Shown: positions 27,583-36,723, counted from the first letter of the stretch. The stretch: DNA of 64,000 nucleotides from Mycolicibacterium litorale (GCF_014218295.1 NZ_AP023287.1:2728001-2792000), one strand, 5' to 3'. Numbers and translations: made by a program. Notes: generated by a model from the sequence alone, not told the origin.

Positions 27583-28217
27583 GTCCGCACCACCGGCACC
27601 GATTCGTCGCCCGGGCGGTGTCCGCGCGCACCGACCCCGCCTGCGGGGTGGCTGTGCACGACGTCGTGCAGGGTGTGTCCGCGCAGGGCCATCGACACCA
27701 CGGCGAGCGCGTCGCCCCATGCGCCCACGACCAGCGTGCTGGCCAACGCGATCATGTCGCCGGGGTCCGCGTCGGGCGCCGTGCGGGGCAGCACCTGGAC
27801 GTGCGTGGCGGCGGCGGCGAACGGGCTCGAGGCATCCTCGGTGACGGCCACGACGTCCACCCCCCGCTCGACGAGACGTTCGGTGAGGCGGGTCAATTCG
27901 GCCGAGCGGCCGGTCTTGGAGATGGCGAGCACCAGGTCGTGCGGTGTCACCGCGCCCAGGCCGCCGTGCAATGCGTCCATGGCGGGCAGGTACAACGCGG
28001 GGGTGCCGCAGACCGACAGCAGGTGGGCCAGGCGCTCGGCCATGATGCCCGATGTCCCGGATCCGGTGGTGACGACCTTGCCCGAGACCTCGAGCAACCG
28101 GCACGCGATCGACACCACACCCTCTTCGACGGTTCCGGTGAGCGCGGCGACCGCGGCGGCCTCGCGGGTGAGGACCTCACCGGCGAGTGTCGTCAAGCCG
28201 GGGTCGTCCGGGCTCAT
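27579..28217 (-). CDS. SIS-domain sugar-phosphate isomerase
   Basis: 212 residues from ATG 28217, chosen because GGAGG lies 11 bases upstream; an earlier ATG at 28256 is possible. A single SIS domain is visible: KVVTTGSGTSGIMAERLAHLL, LVLAISKTGRSAEL and VVAVTEDASSPFAAAA. It resembles the GutQ/KpsF arabinose-5-phosphate isomerase branch without CBS domains. It is the first gene of the minus-strand polyol operon, facing the SorC-type regulator across a 161-bp region with candidate operators. Confidence 0.8.
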   Translation of the reverse strand: MSPDDPGLTTLAGEVLTREAAAVAALTGTVEEGVVSIACRLLEVSGKVVTTGSGTSGIMAERLAHLLSVCGTPALYLPAMDALHGGLGAVTPHDLVLAISKTGRSAELTRLTERLVERGVDVVAVTEDASSPFAAAATHVQVLPRTAPDADPGDMIALASTLVVGAWGDALAVVSMALRGHTLHDVVHSHPAGGVGARGHRPGDESVPVVRT

Positions 28218-28314
28218 GGGCAATCTCGGCCTCCGGTCAGGTCGCGGTCCGCTCATCTGTACGGTGAACTTCTCATCTGAGGACTTGTGGCGTGGATCAT
28301 GCTATGCCCTATGC

Positions 28315-28343
28315 TCATATGTCAACGTGCGTGCACATATGTG
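28315..28343. promoter_or_regulatory. Paired CATATG-centred operators between the polyol operon and its regulator
   Basis: TCATATGTC (28315-28323) and CACATATGTG (28334-28343, a perfect 10-bp palindrome) have centres exactly 20 bp apart, about two helical turns. They lie 36 bp upstream of the regulator ATG and about 100 bp upstream of the first operon gene. This is the arrangement expected for a multimeric SorC/DeoR-type repressor-activator. The assignment to that regulator is inferred from position. Confidence 0.5.
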
Positions 28344-28378
28344 TGCGGCGGCTCGGGCTTCGTGAAGGAGGCGGCGGC

Positions 28379-29299
28379 ATGGGACCGGATGAGCTGTTCC
28401 TGCGGGCCGTGATCGCCCGCCGCTACTACCTCGAAGGCCGCACCAGGATCCAGATCGCCGAGGAGTTCGGACTCTCCCGGTTCAAGGTCGCGCGCATACT
28501 CGACGAGGCCGTCGAGTCCGGGATGGTCGAGATCAAGATCCACAACCCGGGCGCCATCGATGTCGAGCTGTCCACCGAACTGCAGCGGCGCTACGGCCTC
28601 GAACACGCCTACGCCGTCACCTGCGACACGGCGAACGCCGCCGACCGCGTCGAGGCCGTCGCCAAGGCGATGGCCGAACTGCTGCAGTCCATCCTGCGCG
28701 GCGGGGACGTCGTCGGGGTCGACTGCGGCCGCACGCTCACCCACATCGCCGCCTATCTGACCGCGCTCCCCGACTGCGACGTCGTCCAGCTGACCGGGAT
28801 GGCCGGCGGAATCACTTCCAACGGAACGGATCTGGTTCGCCGCATCAGTGAGATCAGCGGCGGCCGGTCGTGGCCGATGTACGTACCGCTCGTGGTGCCC
28901 GACGCGCGCACCGCCGAAAGCCTGCGCGGCGACCGGCAATTGCAGGAGACCGTCGACCAGCACAGCAAGGTCAGCTGCGCGATCATCTCCGTCGGCGCGT
29001 GGAGTCCCGGCGCCTCGCAGGTGTACCTGTCGCTGCCGGCCGAGGAGACGCGGGCACTCGACGCGGCCGGTGTCTGCGGCGAGACGTGCGCACTTCTGCT
29101 CGACGAGGAGGGTAACCGCGTGCCCGGACTCGACGAGCGACGGATGGGCATCGCCGAAGCCACGCTGCGGGCGATCCCGACGAGGATCGCCCTTGCGACG
29201 GGACCGGAGAAGATCGCGGCCACCCGCGCGGTGCTGCGCTCGGGCCTGGTCTCGTCACTGGTCACCGACATCGACGTCGCCAGAGCGGTACTGCAGTGA
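28379..29299 (+). CDS. SorC/DeoR-type sugar-binding transcriptional regulator
   Basis: 306 residues from the ATG at 28379, fixed by AAGGAGG at 28365-28371; an upstream frame extension crosses the operator and is rejected. The N-terminal helix-turn-helix is RIQIAEEFGLSRFKVARILDEAVESG (about 25-50). The C-terminal sugar-binding domain has GVDCGRTLTHIA and CAIISVGAWSPGASQ, as in SorC/DeoR effector domains that sense phosphorylated sugars. It is divergent from the polyol operon and upstream of an SDR gene in the same direction, so it most likely controls both. Confidence 0.88.
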   Translation: MGPDELFLRAVIARRYYLEGRTRIQIAEEFGLSRFKVARILDEAVESGMVEIKIHNPGAIDVELSTELQRRYGLEHAYAVTCDTANAADRVEAVAKAMAELLQSILRGGDVVGVDCGRTLTHIAAYLTALPDCDVVQLTGMAGGITSNGTDLVRRISEISGGRSWPMYVPLVVPDARTAESLRGDRQLQETVDQHSKVSCAIISVGAWSPGASQVYLSLPAEETRALDAAGVCGETCALLLDEEGNRVPGLDERRMGIAEATLRAIPTRIALATGPEKIAATRAVLRSGLVSSLVTDIDVARAVLQ

Positions 29300-29327
29300 C
29301 CGCACCACCACCCCACGAAAGGACGAC

Positions 29328-30098
29328 ATGACCGACGCCGAATTCACTGTGGATCTCGACTTCTCCCTGGCCGGGAAGGTCGCACTGATCACCGGTGGCG
29401 CGTCGGGCATCGGTGCGGCGATCGCCGACGCGTTCGCCGCCAAGGGTGCTCGGGTGGCGGTCGCCGACCTCAACGAATCCGGCGCACGGGCCGTCGCGGA
29501 CGCGCTGCCCACCGACAGCAGCGGATTCCGTTGCGATGTCAGCGATCCCGCGTCGGTGACGGCGACAGTGGATGCGGTGGTCGACACCTTCGCCACGATC
29601 GACATCCTGGTCAACAGCGCCGGCATCGCCCGGCTTGCCCCGGCGGAGGAACTGTCACTGGCCGACTGGGACTCCACCATCGACATCAACCTCAAGGGCA
29701 CTTTCCTGATGTGCCAGGCAACGGGCCGCCACATGCTCGCCGCCGGTAGGGGCAGCATCGTCAACCTCGCCTCCCAGGCCGCCTCCGTCGCACTCGATCA
29801 GCACGTCGCCTACTGCGCGTCGAAGTTCGGGGTGGTCGGGGTGTCGAAGGTGCTGGCCGCCGAATGGGGCGGACGCGGGGTGCGGGTCAACACGATCTCA
29901 CCGACCGTGGTGCTCACCGAACTCGGCCACAAGGCCTGGGACGGGCCGCGCGGCGACGCCCTCAAACAGCTCATCCCGATCGGACGATTCGCCTACCCGG
30001 CGGAGATCGCCGCCGCGGCGGTGTTCCTGGCTTCCGACGCGGCGGCGATGATCACCGGCGCCGACCTCGTGGTCGACGGCGGCTACACGATCAAGTAG
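29328..30098 (+). CDS. SDR family polyol dehydrogenase, D-threitol dehydrogenase-like
   Basis: 256 residues. Cofactor motif TGGASGIGAAIA, NSAG, active site with Ser in NLASQAASV and YCASK, and C-terminal TGADLVVDGGY. The segment GVRVNTISPTVVLTELGHK resembles, from memory, the mycobacterial tetritol dehydrogenase DthD; I could not run the comparison. It follows the SorC gene by 28 bp with GAAAGGA ahead of the ATG, so it is co-expressed with the regulator. It probably oxidises the imported polyol. The stop overlaps the convergent thiolase stop region by 8 bp. Confidence 0.82.
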   Translation: MTDAEFTVDLDFSLAGKVALITGGASGIGAAIADAFAAKGARVAVADLNESGARAVADALPTDSSGFRCDVSDPASVTATVDAVVDTFATIDILVNSAGIARLAPAEELSLADWDSTIDINLKGTFLMCQATGRHMLAAGRGSIVNLASQAASVALDQHVAYCASKFGVVGVSKVLAAEWGGRGVRVNTISPTVVLTELGHKAWDGPRGDALKQLIPIGRFAYPAEIAAAAVFLASDAAAMITGADLVVDGGYTIK

Positions 30099-31569
30099 CC
30101 AGCCGCGCGGTGCCGTCCGCGTGCACCGTCACCGAGGCGCCGGCGATGTCGTCCTCGACGGTCGCCGCCGCATCGCCGGGGTCGCCGATCACCGCGAGAG
30201 TGCGCTCGCCCCCGGGTGTGCGCACCGCCAGGAACGCCTTCTCCGGTTCACCGTCGCGGTTGAACGGTGTCGTCCACGACTCCACCGTCCCGACACCGGA
30301 CCACTCCACGACCAGCGTGCGGGTCGGCTCTCGATCTACCTCGGATTGCACGTCCTCCCAACGGAATTCGTGCTGAGGCGGCTCCGTGCCGTAGACCCCG
30401 AAACTGTGCTTGGTCAGGTAGCCGCCGTTGGCTGTGATGAGACCGCGCTGCCCGGGGTTGGCGACCAGCCGCTCGGCCATCGTCGCGATCGAGTGGGAGA
30501 CGTAGTTGTTCCAGGGACCGCCGGCGAACGTCAGCCCGCCCGTCACCGTGAGCGGCCGGGCCGGATCCCCCACCGGCAGACCGAGTTCGGTGGCGGCGAC
30601 CTGCACCGCAGAGGGGAAGCACGAGTACACGTCGACCAAGTCGACGTCCTCGATCGCGGTGTCGGCCAGGTCCAGTGCGCGCCGACCCGCGATCCGGATC
30701 GCCGGCGACCGGTGGAGTTCGGCGCGCTCACCGATCGCATAGGTGTCGTGGGAGTCGGTGCCCGCGTACGGGAAAACCCAGCGCTCCGAGGGGATTCGCA
30801 GCCGCCGCGCCGTCTCGACCGAGGTCAGGACCAGCACCGCACCCTGGTTGACCATGTTGTTGGAGTTCATCAGCTTGGGATACGGCCAGCTGATCATCCG
30901 GTTCTGGGGGCTCGGCTGCCAGATCGCGTCGGCCGCCAGGGCATCCCGGCGCCAGGCGTGTGGGTTGTCGGCGGCCACCGCGGAGAACTGCGCCCACAAC
31001 TCGCCGATGCGGCGCCGGTGTTCGTCGGGCGTCTCCCCCGCCGCGATCCGCAGCGCCTGCTCGAAGAGCGGGTACACGTACGACGGCCGGTCGAGCTGGA
31101 TGCGGTTCTCGGCGTCTCCCGCCATCGGCACGTTCTCGTCGGCGCCGTCGGCCACCGGAACGGACTCGTCCTGGCGGGTCCACTCCGGCTTGACGTCGTC
31201 AGCGCGCAAACGCATTCTGGTGCGCCAGGTTTCGGCACCGGCGATCAGCACCACCCCGGCCCGGCCCGACTGGATGTCCAGGCACGCCCGGTTGACCAGG
31301 CTCTGGGGAACGTTCCCGCCGATGCCGGTGTAGCGGGTGGTGGCCTTGTCGGCGCCGATGCGCTGGGCCAACAGCAGGCCCGGATCGCGGTAGCGCCACG
31401 ACAGCAGGTTGACCACACGCACCGCGTCGACTGCTTCGAGCACCCTGGCGTCGGCCGCCTCGCGCGCGGCGGCCTCCATCAGGTCGACGGGTTCGGTCTC
31501 CGGCCGGTCCTCGTGCTGATTCACCTGTCCATAGCCGACGAGCACGGGGGTGTGAGCGGGGGAAGCCAT
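30091..31569 (-). CDS. Thiolase/acetyl-CoA acetyltransferase-like protein (Rv1867 type)
   Basis: 492 residues from ATG 31569 with AGGAG ahead. Thiolase-fold elements are visible: [29 protein letters not shown] in the N-half, a C-half with [24 protein letters not shown] and [19 protein letters not shown], then a C-terminal beta domain (about 410-492, OB-like). Length and layout match the large acetyl-CoA acetyltransferase-like proteins of mycobacteria. The usual catalytic Cys context of biosynthetic thiolases is not clear (ACLDIQSG is the candidate). Likely a lipid or fatty acyl-CoA enzyme; the reaction is unknown. A palindromic site lies 19 bp upstream of the start. Confidence 0.78.
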   Translation of the reverse strand: MASPAHTPVLVGYGQVNQHEDRPETEPVDLMEAAAREAADARVLEAVDAVRVVNLLSWRYRDPGLLLAQRIGADKATTRYTGIGGNVPQSLVNRACLDIQSGRAGVVLIAGAETWRTRMRLRADDVKPEWTRQDESVPVADGADENVPMAGDAENRIQLDRPSYVYPLFEQALRIAAGETPDEHRRRIGELWAQFSAVAADNPHAWRRDALAADAIWQPSPQNRMISWPYPKLMNSNNMVNQGAVLVLTSVETARRLRIPSERWVFPYAGTDSHDTYAIGERAELHRSPAIRIAGRRALDLADTAIEDVDLVDVYSCFPSAVQVAATELGLPVGDPARPLTVTGGLTFAGGPWNNYVSHSIATMAERLVANPGQRGLITANGGYLTKHSFGVYGTEPPQHEFRWEDVQSEVDREPTRTLVVEWSGVGTVESWTTPFNRDGEPEKAFLAVRTPGGERTLAVIGDPGDAAATVEDDIAGASVTVHADGTARLAT

Positions 31570-31587
31570 CGCAACTCCTCTGCGGGT

Positions 31588-31601
31588 TTGACAGGTGTCA
31601 A
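31588..31601. promoter_or_regulatory. Palindromic operator candidate upstream of the thiolase-like gene
   Basis: TTGACA and TGTCAA arms are separated by 2 bp. The site is 19 bp from the thiolase ATG, where it would overlap the promoter. Short palindromes of this kind are typical of TetR-family lipid regulators in mycobacteria. The regulator is not identified. Confidence 0.4.
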
Positions 31602-31733
31602 GCAACCAGTGTGCCTGACCCCGCACTCCCTGGAACGTGCGGGCACCGGCCCGCCGTGGCACACATAAACGGATACACAACCGGGTACCAGGAACTCACA
31701 TGCTGTTCACCACGCGCGACGACAATGCTCGAC

Positions 31734-34184
31734 ATGAGCAGTCAGATCACCGACGGGACGTCCATGAGTGAGTCAACGCTGTCTTCCACGCTGTCCGACG
31801 AACAACTCCACCGCATCGACGCCTACTGGAGGGCCGCCAACTACCTGTCGGTCGGACAGATCTACCTGTTGGACAACCCGCTGCTGCGCGAGGAGCTACG
31901 CGCCGAACACGTCAAACCACGGTTGCTGGGCCACTGGGGTACGACGCCGGGTCTCAACCTCGTCTACGCCCACCTCAACCGCGTCATCCGAGAGCGCGAC
32001 GCGAACATCATCTACATCACCGGCCCGGGACACGGCGGTCCGGGCCTGGTCGCCAACGCCTACCTCGAGGGCACCTACAGCGAGGTGTACTCGGCGATCG
32101 GCGAGAACGTCGACGGGATGCGGAAGCTGTTCCGCCAGTTCTCGTTTCCCGGCGGTATCCCCAGCCACGTGGCCTCCGAGACGCCGGGGTCGATCCACGA
32201 GGGCGGCGAGCTCGGCTACGCCCTGGTGCACGCGTACGGCGCGGCGTTCGACAACCCGGACCTGGTGGTGGCGTGCGTCGTCGGAGACGGCGAGGCCGAG
32301 ACCGGACCGCTGGCGGCGAGCTGGCACTCCAACAAGTTCCTCGACCCCGTCACCGACGGCGCGGTGCTGCCGATCCTGCATCTGAACAGCTACAAGATCG
32401 CCAACCCCACGGTGCTCGCCCGCATCCCGCAGGAGGAGCTCGAGTCGCTGTTCTACGGGTACGGGTACCGGCCGATCACCGTCGCCGGTGACGATCCCGC
32501 CAACGTCCACCAGCAACTGGCCGCCGCCCTCGACGAGTGCTTCGACCAGATCGCCGCCATCCAGCGGGCCGCCCGCCTCGACGGAGAGCCGGGCCGGCCG
32601 CTGTGGCCGATGATCATCCTGCGCACGCCGAAGGGCTGGACGGGCCCTGAGAAGGTCGACGGCAAGAAGGTGGAGGGCACCTGGCGGTCGCACCAGGTGC
32701 CGCTGTCGGAGACCCGCACCAACCCCGAGCACATGGCCCAGCTCGAACAGTGGCTGCGCAGTTACCGCCCCGAGGAACTGTTCGACGACGACGGCGCCCT
32801 GATCCCCGAACTGCGGGAGCTCGCCCCGAAGGGCACCCGCCGGATGAGCGACAATCCGCACGCCAACGGCGGACTCCTGCTGCGCGATCTGGACCTGCCC
32901 GACTTCCGCGACTACGCCGTCGACGTCGAGCAGCCGGGCGCCGCCAGTGCCGAGGCCACCCGCGTGCTGGGTACGTTCCTGCGCGACGTCATCGTCCGCA
33001 ACCAGGACCGGTTCCGAATCATGGGGCCCGACGAGACCGCCTCGAACCGGCTGTCCCCGGTCTTCGAGGCGACCGACAAGGCGTGGATGGCCGAGGTCAG
33101 CGCCGACGACGAACACCTCGCCCCGGCGGGCCGGGTCATGGAGGTGCTGTCGGAGCATCTGTGCCAGGGCTGGCTCGAGGGGTATCTGCTCACGGGCAGA
33201 CACGGGCTGTTCAACTGCTACGAGGCGTTCGTCCACATCGTCGACTCGATGCTCAACCAGCACGCCAAGTGGTTGTCGAGCAGTGCGCACCTGAGCTGGC
33301 GGCGCCCCATCGCCTCGCTGAACTACCTGCTCACCTCGCACGTGTGGCGCCAGGACCACAACGGCGCCTCGCATCAGGACCCCGGGTTCATCGACCACGT
33401 CGCCAACAAGCGACCCGAAGTGGTGCGGGTCTACCTGCCGCCGGACGCCAACACACTGCTGTCGGTCGCCGACCACTGCCTGCGCAGCCGGCAGTACGTC
33501 AACGTCATCGTGGCGGGCAAACAGCCCGCGCTGACGTACCTGTCGATGGACGAAGCGGTCGCGCACTGCACCCGTGGGCTGGGCATCTGGGAGTGGGCGA
33601 GCAACACCACCGGCGAACCCGACGTGGTGCTGGCCTGCGCCGGTGACATCCCCACGCTCGAGACGGTGGCCGCCGCCGACATCCTGCGCCGGCGCCTTCC
33701 CGATCTGAAGGTGCGGGTGGTCAACGTCGTCGACATCATGCGTCTGCAGCCCGAGTCCGAGCATCCGCACGGGCTGTCCGACCGGGAGTTCGACTCGATC
33801 TTCACCACCGACAAGCCGGTGATCTTCGCCTACCACGGTTATCCATGGCTGATCCACCGACTGGCGTACCGGCACGCCAACCACGACCAGCTCCATGTGC
33901 GCGGGTTCAAGGAGCGCGGCACCACCACCACGCCGTTCGACATGGTGATGCTCAACGATCTCGACCGGTTCCACCTCGTGATGGACGTCATCGACCGCGT
34001 CGAGGGTCTCGGCAGCAGCGCCGCCGGCCTGCGCCAGGAAATGGCCGACGCCAGACTGGCCGCCCGCGCCTACACCCGGGAACACGGTGAGGACGACCCG
34101 GCGATCTCCGGCTGGACCTGGGACAGCGGCTATCAGCCGGGCGGCACCCAGTCGATGGCGCAGGACACCGGCGACAACGAGTAA
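31734..34184 (+). CDS. xfp: Phosphoketolase (xylulose-5-phosphate/fructose-6-phosphate)
   Basis: 816 residues from the ATG at 31734; ATGs at 31725 and 31764 are also possible and no Shine-Dalgarno decides. It is a TPP enzyme that cleaves xylulose 5-phosphate (and often fructose 6-phosphate) with phosphate to acetyl phosphate and an aldose phosphate. Diagnostic blocks are [55 protein letters not shown] and [20 protein letters not shown] (TPP/Mg2+ GDGE...N), then HSYK-type [12 protein letters not shown]. The whole length fits the family. It lies 1.6 kb from the polyol locus and could drain its xylulose 5-phosphate. No acetate kinase gene is seen nearby. Confidence 0.95.
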   Translation: MSSQITDGTSMSESTLSSTLSDEQLHRIDAYWRAANYLSVGQIYLLDNPLLREELRAEHVKPRLLGHWGTTPGLNLVYAHLNRVIRERDANIIYITGPGHGGPGLVANAYLEGTYSEVYSAIGENVDGMRKLFRQFSFPGGIPSHVASETPGSIHEGGELGYALVHAYGAAFDNPDLVVACVVGDGEAETGPLAASWHSNKFLDPVTDGAVLPILHLNSYKIANPTVLARIPQEELESLFYGYGYRPITVAGDDPANVHQQLAAALDECFDQIAAIQRAARLDGEPGRPLWPMIILRTPKGWTGPEKVDGKKVEGTWRSHQVPLSETRTNPEHMAQLEQWLRSYRPEELFDDDGALIPELRELAPKGTRRMSDNPHANGGLLLRDLDLPDFRDYAVDVEQPGAASAEATRVLGTFLRDVIVRNQDRFRIMGPDETASNRLSPVFEATDKAWMAEVSADDEHLAPAGRVMEVLSEHLCQGWLEGYLLTGRHGLFNCYEAFVHIVDSMLNQHAKWLSSSAHLSWRRPIASLNYLLTSHVWRQDHNGASHQDPGFIDHVANKRPEVVRVYLPPDANTLLSVADHCLRSRQYVNVIVAGKQPALTYLSMDEAVAHCTRGLGIWEWASNTTGEPDVVLACAGDIPTLETVAAADILRRRLPDLKVRVVNVVDIMRLQPESEHPHGLSDREFDSIFTTDKPVIFAYHGYPWLIHRLAYRHANHDQLHVRGFKERGTTTTPFDMVMLNDLDRFHLVMDVIDRVEGLGSSAAGLRQEMADARLAARAYTREHGEDDPAISGWTWDSGYQPGGTQSMAQDTGDNE

Positions 34185-34222
34185 CGCGGGGCGCGCGCTT
34201 GCCACCGGTACCATCGGTCCGG

Positions 34223-34957
34223 ATGACTGCCGTTTCCGCCCAGCCGTCGGCGCTGCCCAGATTCCGGGTCTATGTCGACATCGCCGTCGTCGTGGCGGTG
34301 CTTGCGATCACCAACCTCGTCGCCCACTTCACCACCCCGTGGGCGAGCGTGGCGACCGTTCCCGCCGCTGCCGTCGGCCTGTTGATCCTGGTGCGACGGC
34401 GTGGGCTGGGGTGGTCCGAACTGGGTCTCGGGCGTGAGCACTGGCGTTCCGGCGCCGGCTACGCGCTTGCCGCGGTGGCGGTCGTGCTCTCGGTGATCGC
34501 GATCGGTGCTCTGCTGCCGTGGACGCGGCCGATGTTCATGAACAACAACTACGCCACGATCTCGGGTGCGCTGATCGCGTCGATGGTCGTGATCCCCCTG
34601 CAGACCGTGATCCCCGAAGAGCTGGCGTTCCGCGGCGTGCTGCACGGCGCGCTGACCCGCGCCTGGGGGTTCCGTGGCGTGGCCGCCGCCGGCTCGCTGC
34701 TCTTCGGGTTGTGGCATATCGCGACATCGCTGGGCCTGACGAGCAGCAACGTCGGTTTCACCAAGCTGTTCGGCGGCGGGGTGGCCGGCACGGTCGCAGG
34801 CGTCGTGCTGGCGGTCGTCGCGACCGGGGTCGCGGGGTTCGTGTTCACGTGGCTGCGCAAGCGCAGCGGCAGCCTGCTGGCCCCGATCGCGCTGCACTGG
34901 TCACTGAACGGCATGGGTGCGCTGGCGGCTGCGCTGGTCTGGCAGCTGTCCGCCTGA
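34223..34957 (+). CDS. CPBP family intramembrane metalloprotease
   Basis: 244 residues with about six to eight membrane segments. The Abi/CPBP motifs are complete: EELAFRG (EExxxR), FGLWHIA (FxxxH) and a late HWSLNGMG (HxxxN/B type). Such enzymes cleave or process membrane proteins and prenylated peptides; substrates in mycobacteria are unknown. It starts 38 bp after the phosphoketolase stop and ends 3 bp before the end of the convergent CGNR gene. Confidence 0.85.
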   Translation: MTAVSAQPSALPRFRVYVDIAVVVAVLAITNLVAHFTTPWASVATVPAAAVGLLILVRRRGLGWSELGLGREHWRSGAGYALAAVAVVLSVIAIGALLPWTRPMFMNNNYATISGALIASMVVIPLQTVIPEELAFRGVLHGALTRAWGFRGVAAAGSLLFGLWHIATSLGLTSSNVGFTKLFGGGVAGTVAGVVLAVVATGVAGFVFTWLRKRSGSLLAPIALHWSLNGMGALAAALVWQLSA

Positions 34958-34959
34958 GC

Positions 34960-35547
34960 TCACCGGGCCGCGCGCCGCCGGGCCCGGAAATCCCGGTTCT
35001 TCAGCCGGTTGCCGCAGACCGCCATATCGCACCAGGAGCCGCCCCGGTTGCGGGACTGGTCCCAGAACACCCACCGGCAGTCGTCGTTCGCGCACGCCTT
35101 CAGCCGCGACCAGGTGCCGTCGCGCTGCGCATCGCGGATGACCACCAGTAGCCCCGCGAGCCGCTCGTCGAGCGACGGGCCCACTGCGCGCAGTTCCACC
35201 GCCCCGTGGTCGTCGATCTCGGCGCGCACCCGTCCGGCGGCCGCCACCTCGCGCAACACATCCAGGTGACCGGCGCCCGGCGGCGGACCGCCGGTGTTGT
35301 GCACCAGCAGCGCGCGCAGGGCTTCTCGGACGGCTCGCACGTGAGCCAACCCGTCCTCCGTCAGGGGCACTCCGGCGTCGAGCAGGTGCTGCTCGACCAG
35401 CCACGGTCGGGCGTCCTCCACCAGCGCGAACCGGTCCTGGGCGATTTCGATGTCGATGGTGTTGACCAGGGCCTGAACCCGATCGAGCGGGGCGGGCGCC
35501 GGCCGGGTTTCGTTGTCGGCCGTCCACTGCCCCGCCAACCTGGTCAT
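34960..35547 (-). CDS. CGNR zinc-finger protein with ABATE domain
   Basis: 195 residues. The N-terminal ABATE-like region (residues about 20-140) is followed by the C-terminal CGNR zinc finger: CANDDCRWVFWDQSRN, then WCDMAVCGNRLKNRDF. Four cysteines in two pairs would bind zinc, and the basic tail (RARRRAAR) fits DNA binding. Members are probable transcription regulators with a small-molecule-sensing N-terminal half. It is divergent from the 138-residue gene at 35646, whose promoter may be its target. Confidence 0.85.
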   Translation of the reverse strand: MTRLAGQWTADNETRPAPAPLDRVQALVNTIDIEIAQDRFALVEDARPWLVEQHLLDAGVPLTEDGLAHVRAVREALRALLVHNTGGPPPGAGHLDVLREVAAAGRVRAEIDDHGAVELRAVGPSLDERLAGLLVVIRDAQRDGTWSRLKACANDDCRWVFWDQSRNRGGSWCDMAVCGNRLKNRDFRARRRAAR

Positions 35548-35581
35548 GTCACAAGCCTACTCGCATGACCGGTGAAATTGT

Positions 35582-35609
35582 TTGACCAGTCATTGGTGAC
35601 CGGTATACA
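35582..35609 (+). promoter_or_regulatory. Sigma-A type promoter of the 35646 gene
   Basis: TTGACC (35582-35587) and TATACA (35604-35609) are 16 bp apart. The predicted start near 35616 leaves about a 30-nt leader. Two direct copies of TGACCGGT flank the -35 region and may be a regulator site, possibly for the divergent CGNR protein. Confidence 0.5.
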
Positions 35610-35645
35610 GTAATGGCAGGTCACGCAACCAGGACGGTGACAGCC

Positions 35646-36062
35646 ATGACGATCCACGATCTGTGGCTTCGATGGACGGCGTCGCTTCGGGCGAGCCGGC
35701 TCGACGCCCAGCTGGCGGTCGGGGCCGCCCCCACACCCGGCACCGCACTCGCCGCGCGCGCGACGCAGCTGACCGCGCGGCGGAAGCGTGAGGCGTTGGC
35801 GCGCGCCCTGTGCGACGCCGTGCGCGACGCCCACGACAGGACGGCGCTGCGAGGCCTGAGGTTTCCGGTCGACCGCGCGAACGTCGCCGCGGCGCAGCCC
35901 GTGATCGAGGACGTGGTCGCGCGACTGCGCGCGCCACACCGGGTCGAGGCGCGCGGTGTCGCCCGGGTGAACCGGATCGTCGCCGACGGCACCGGGCCGC
36001 TCTACCGCTCCGGCCGCGGCGACCTGGCCGGGCGACTCGGGGCCGCCCACGCCGCGATGTGA
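35646..36062 (+). CDS. Hypothetical 138-residue protein
   Basis: Starts at ATG 35646 (TIHDLWLRWTASLRASRLDAQL). It is rich in Arg and Ala, basic and mostly helical: LTARRKREALARALCDAVRDAH, then VIEDVVARLRAPHRVEARG. The C-terminus LYRSGRGDLAGRLGAAHAAM has no recognised motif. No signal peptide or membrane segment. A good promoter lies just upstream, and it is divergent from the CGNR gene. I do not recognise the family. Confidence 0.6.
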   Translation: MTIHDLWLRWTASLRASRLDAQLAVGAAPTPGTALAARATQLTARRKREALARALCDAVRDAHDRTALRGLRFPVDRANVAAAQPVIEDVVARLRAPHRVEARGVARVNRIVADGTGPLYRSGRGDLAGRLGAAHAAM

Positions 36063-36425
36063 CGTCGACGTTCGCTCTTGGCAAACTTTCGCGGACAGCC
36101 CGATGGGGATAATCTGGGATTGTTCGGCGGCCTCATGCGCGTGCGGGATGGCACGGCGTCACGCATGTGGGTCGGCCGACGGGGGCGAAGGTGAATACGG
36201 GTGATTTTGCTCTGACAGGCGTGGACAGCACCCTGCCGCGAGCCGGAGTCGGGATGCTCCGCGTCGAGGTCGGTGGCCGTCGACCGGCCGAGAAGTGGTC
36301 ACATCTGTCACTGGAGCCGCATCAGACACTTGTGTCACACCGACGGCGCAGCAAAGTCGACGCCCGTCGTGTGACCGGTTCCGCGTATCCCGCAGCAACT
36401 CAGTTCATCGGAAAGGACACCTGAC
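36063..36425 (+). other. 363-bp gap before the small secreted protein gene; probable long 5' leader
   Basis: No convincing gene. A -10-like TAATCT at 36110-36115 is the best promoter element I see. If used, the CDGP transcript would carry a leader of roughly 300 nt. AAAGGA ahead of the ATG at 36426 is a good ribosome binding site. Short open frames exist on both strands but have no Shine-Dalgarno. No riboswitch class is recognised. Confidence 0.35.
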
Positions 36426-36683
36426 ATGAAGACGCTCACAGCACTGGCGGTCGGCGTGCTGGCGGCGGGCGGCATCGCTTTGGGCACCGCCGCGCCCGCA
36501 CAGGCCGGATGCCAGGGTGGGTGGACACCCTGGGGTGGCGGCACGACGTGCGACGGGCCCATCGCCCAGGACGGCTCGTTCGAGCGGTGCGTGACGGCCG
36601 GGGCGATGGGCTTCGGCGGCACGAACTGCTACGTGCTCAACGTCAACAACCTGGGAAACCAAATCCCGTATGTCGGGCCGTAG
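36426..36683 (+). CDS. Small secreted CDGP-type mycobacterial protein
   Basis: 85 residues. Residues 1-27 are a clear signal peptide (MKTLTALAVGVLAAGGIALG, cleavage after AQA). The mature 58-residue peptide has four cysteines (C29, C42, C55 and C68), Gly- and Trp-rich sequence (GGWTPWGGGTTCDGP) and probably two disulfides. Proteins with this CDGP element are found in several mycobacteria; function unknown. Its stop codon forms the loop of a terminator hairpin, so transcription ends directly at the gene end. Confidence 0.78.
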   Translation: MKTLTALAVGVLAAGGIALGTAAPAQAGCQGGWTPWGGGTTCDGPIAQDGSFERCVTAGAMGFGGTNCYVLNVNNLGNQIPYVGP

Positions 36684-36700
36684 CGGCCCGACATACGGGA
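36664..36700 (+). terminator. Hairpin whose 3-nt loop is the stop codon of the CDGP gene
   Basis: Exact 17-bp arms (TCCCGTATGTCGGGCCG and complement) surround TAG at 36681-36683. The left arm is inside the coding sequence. It sits between convergent genes and can serve both strands. Confidence 0.8.
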
Positions 36701-36723
36701 TCGATCGGTCGTGCTGATCGCCG

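Noticed and set aside
36159..36424. Short open frames on both strands in the leader before the CDGP gene
   Set aside because: No Shine-Dalgarno, no domain, and they conflict with each other; treated as leader DNA.
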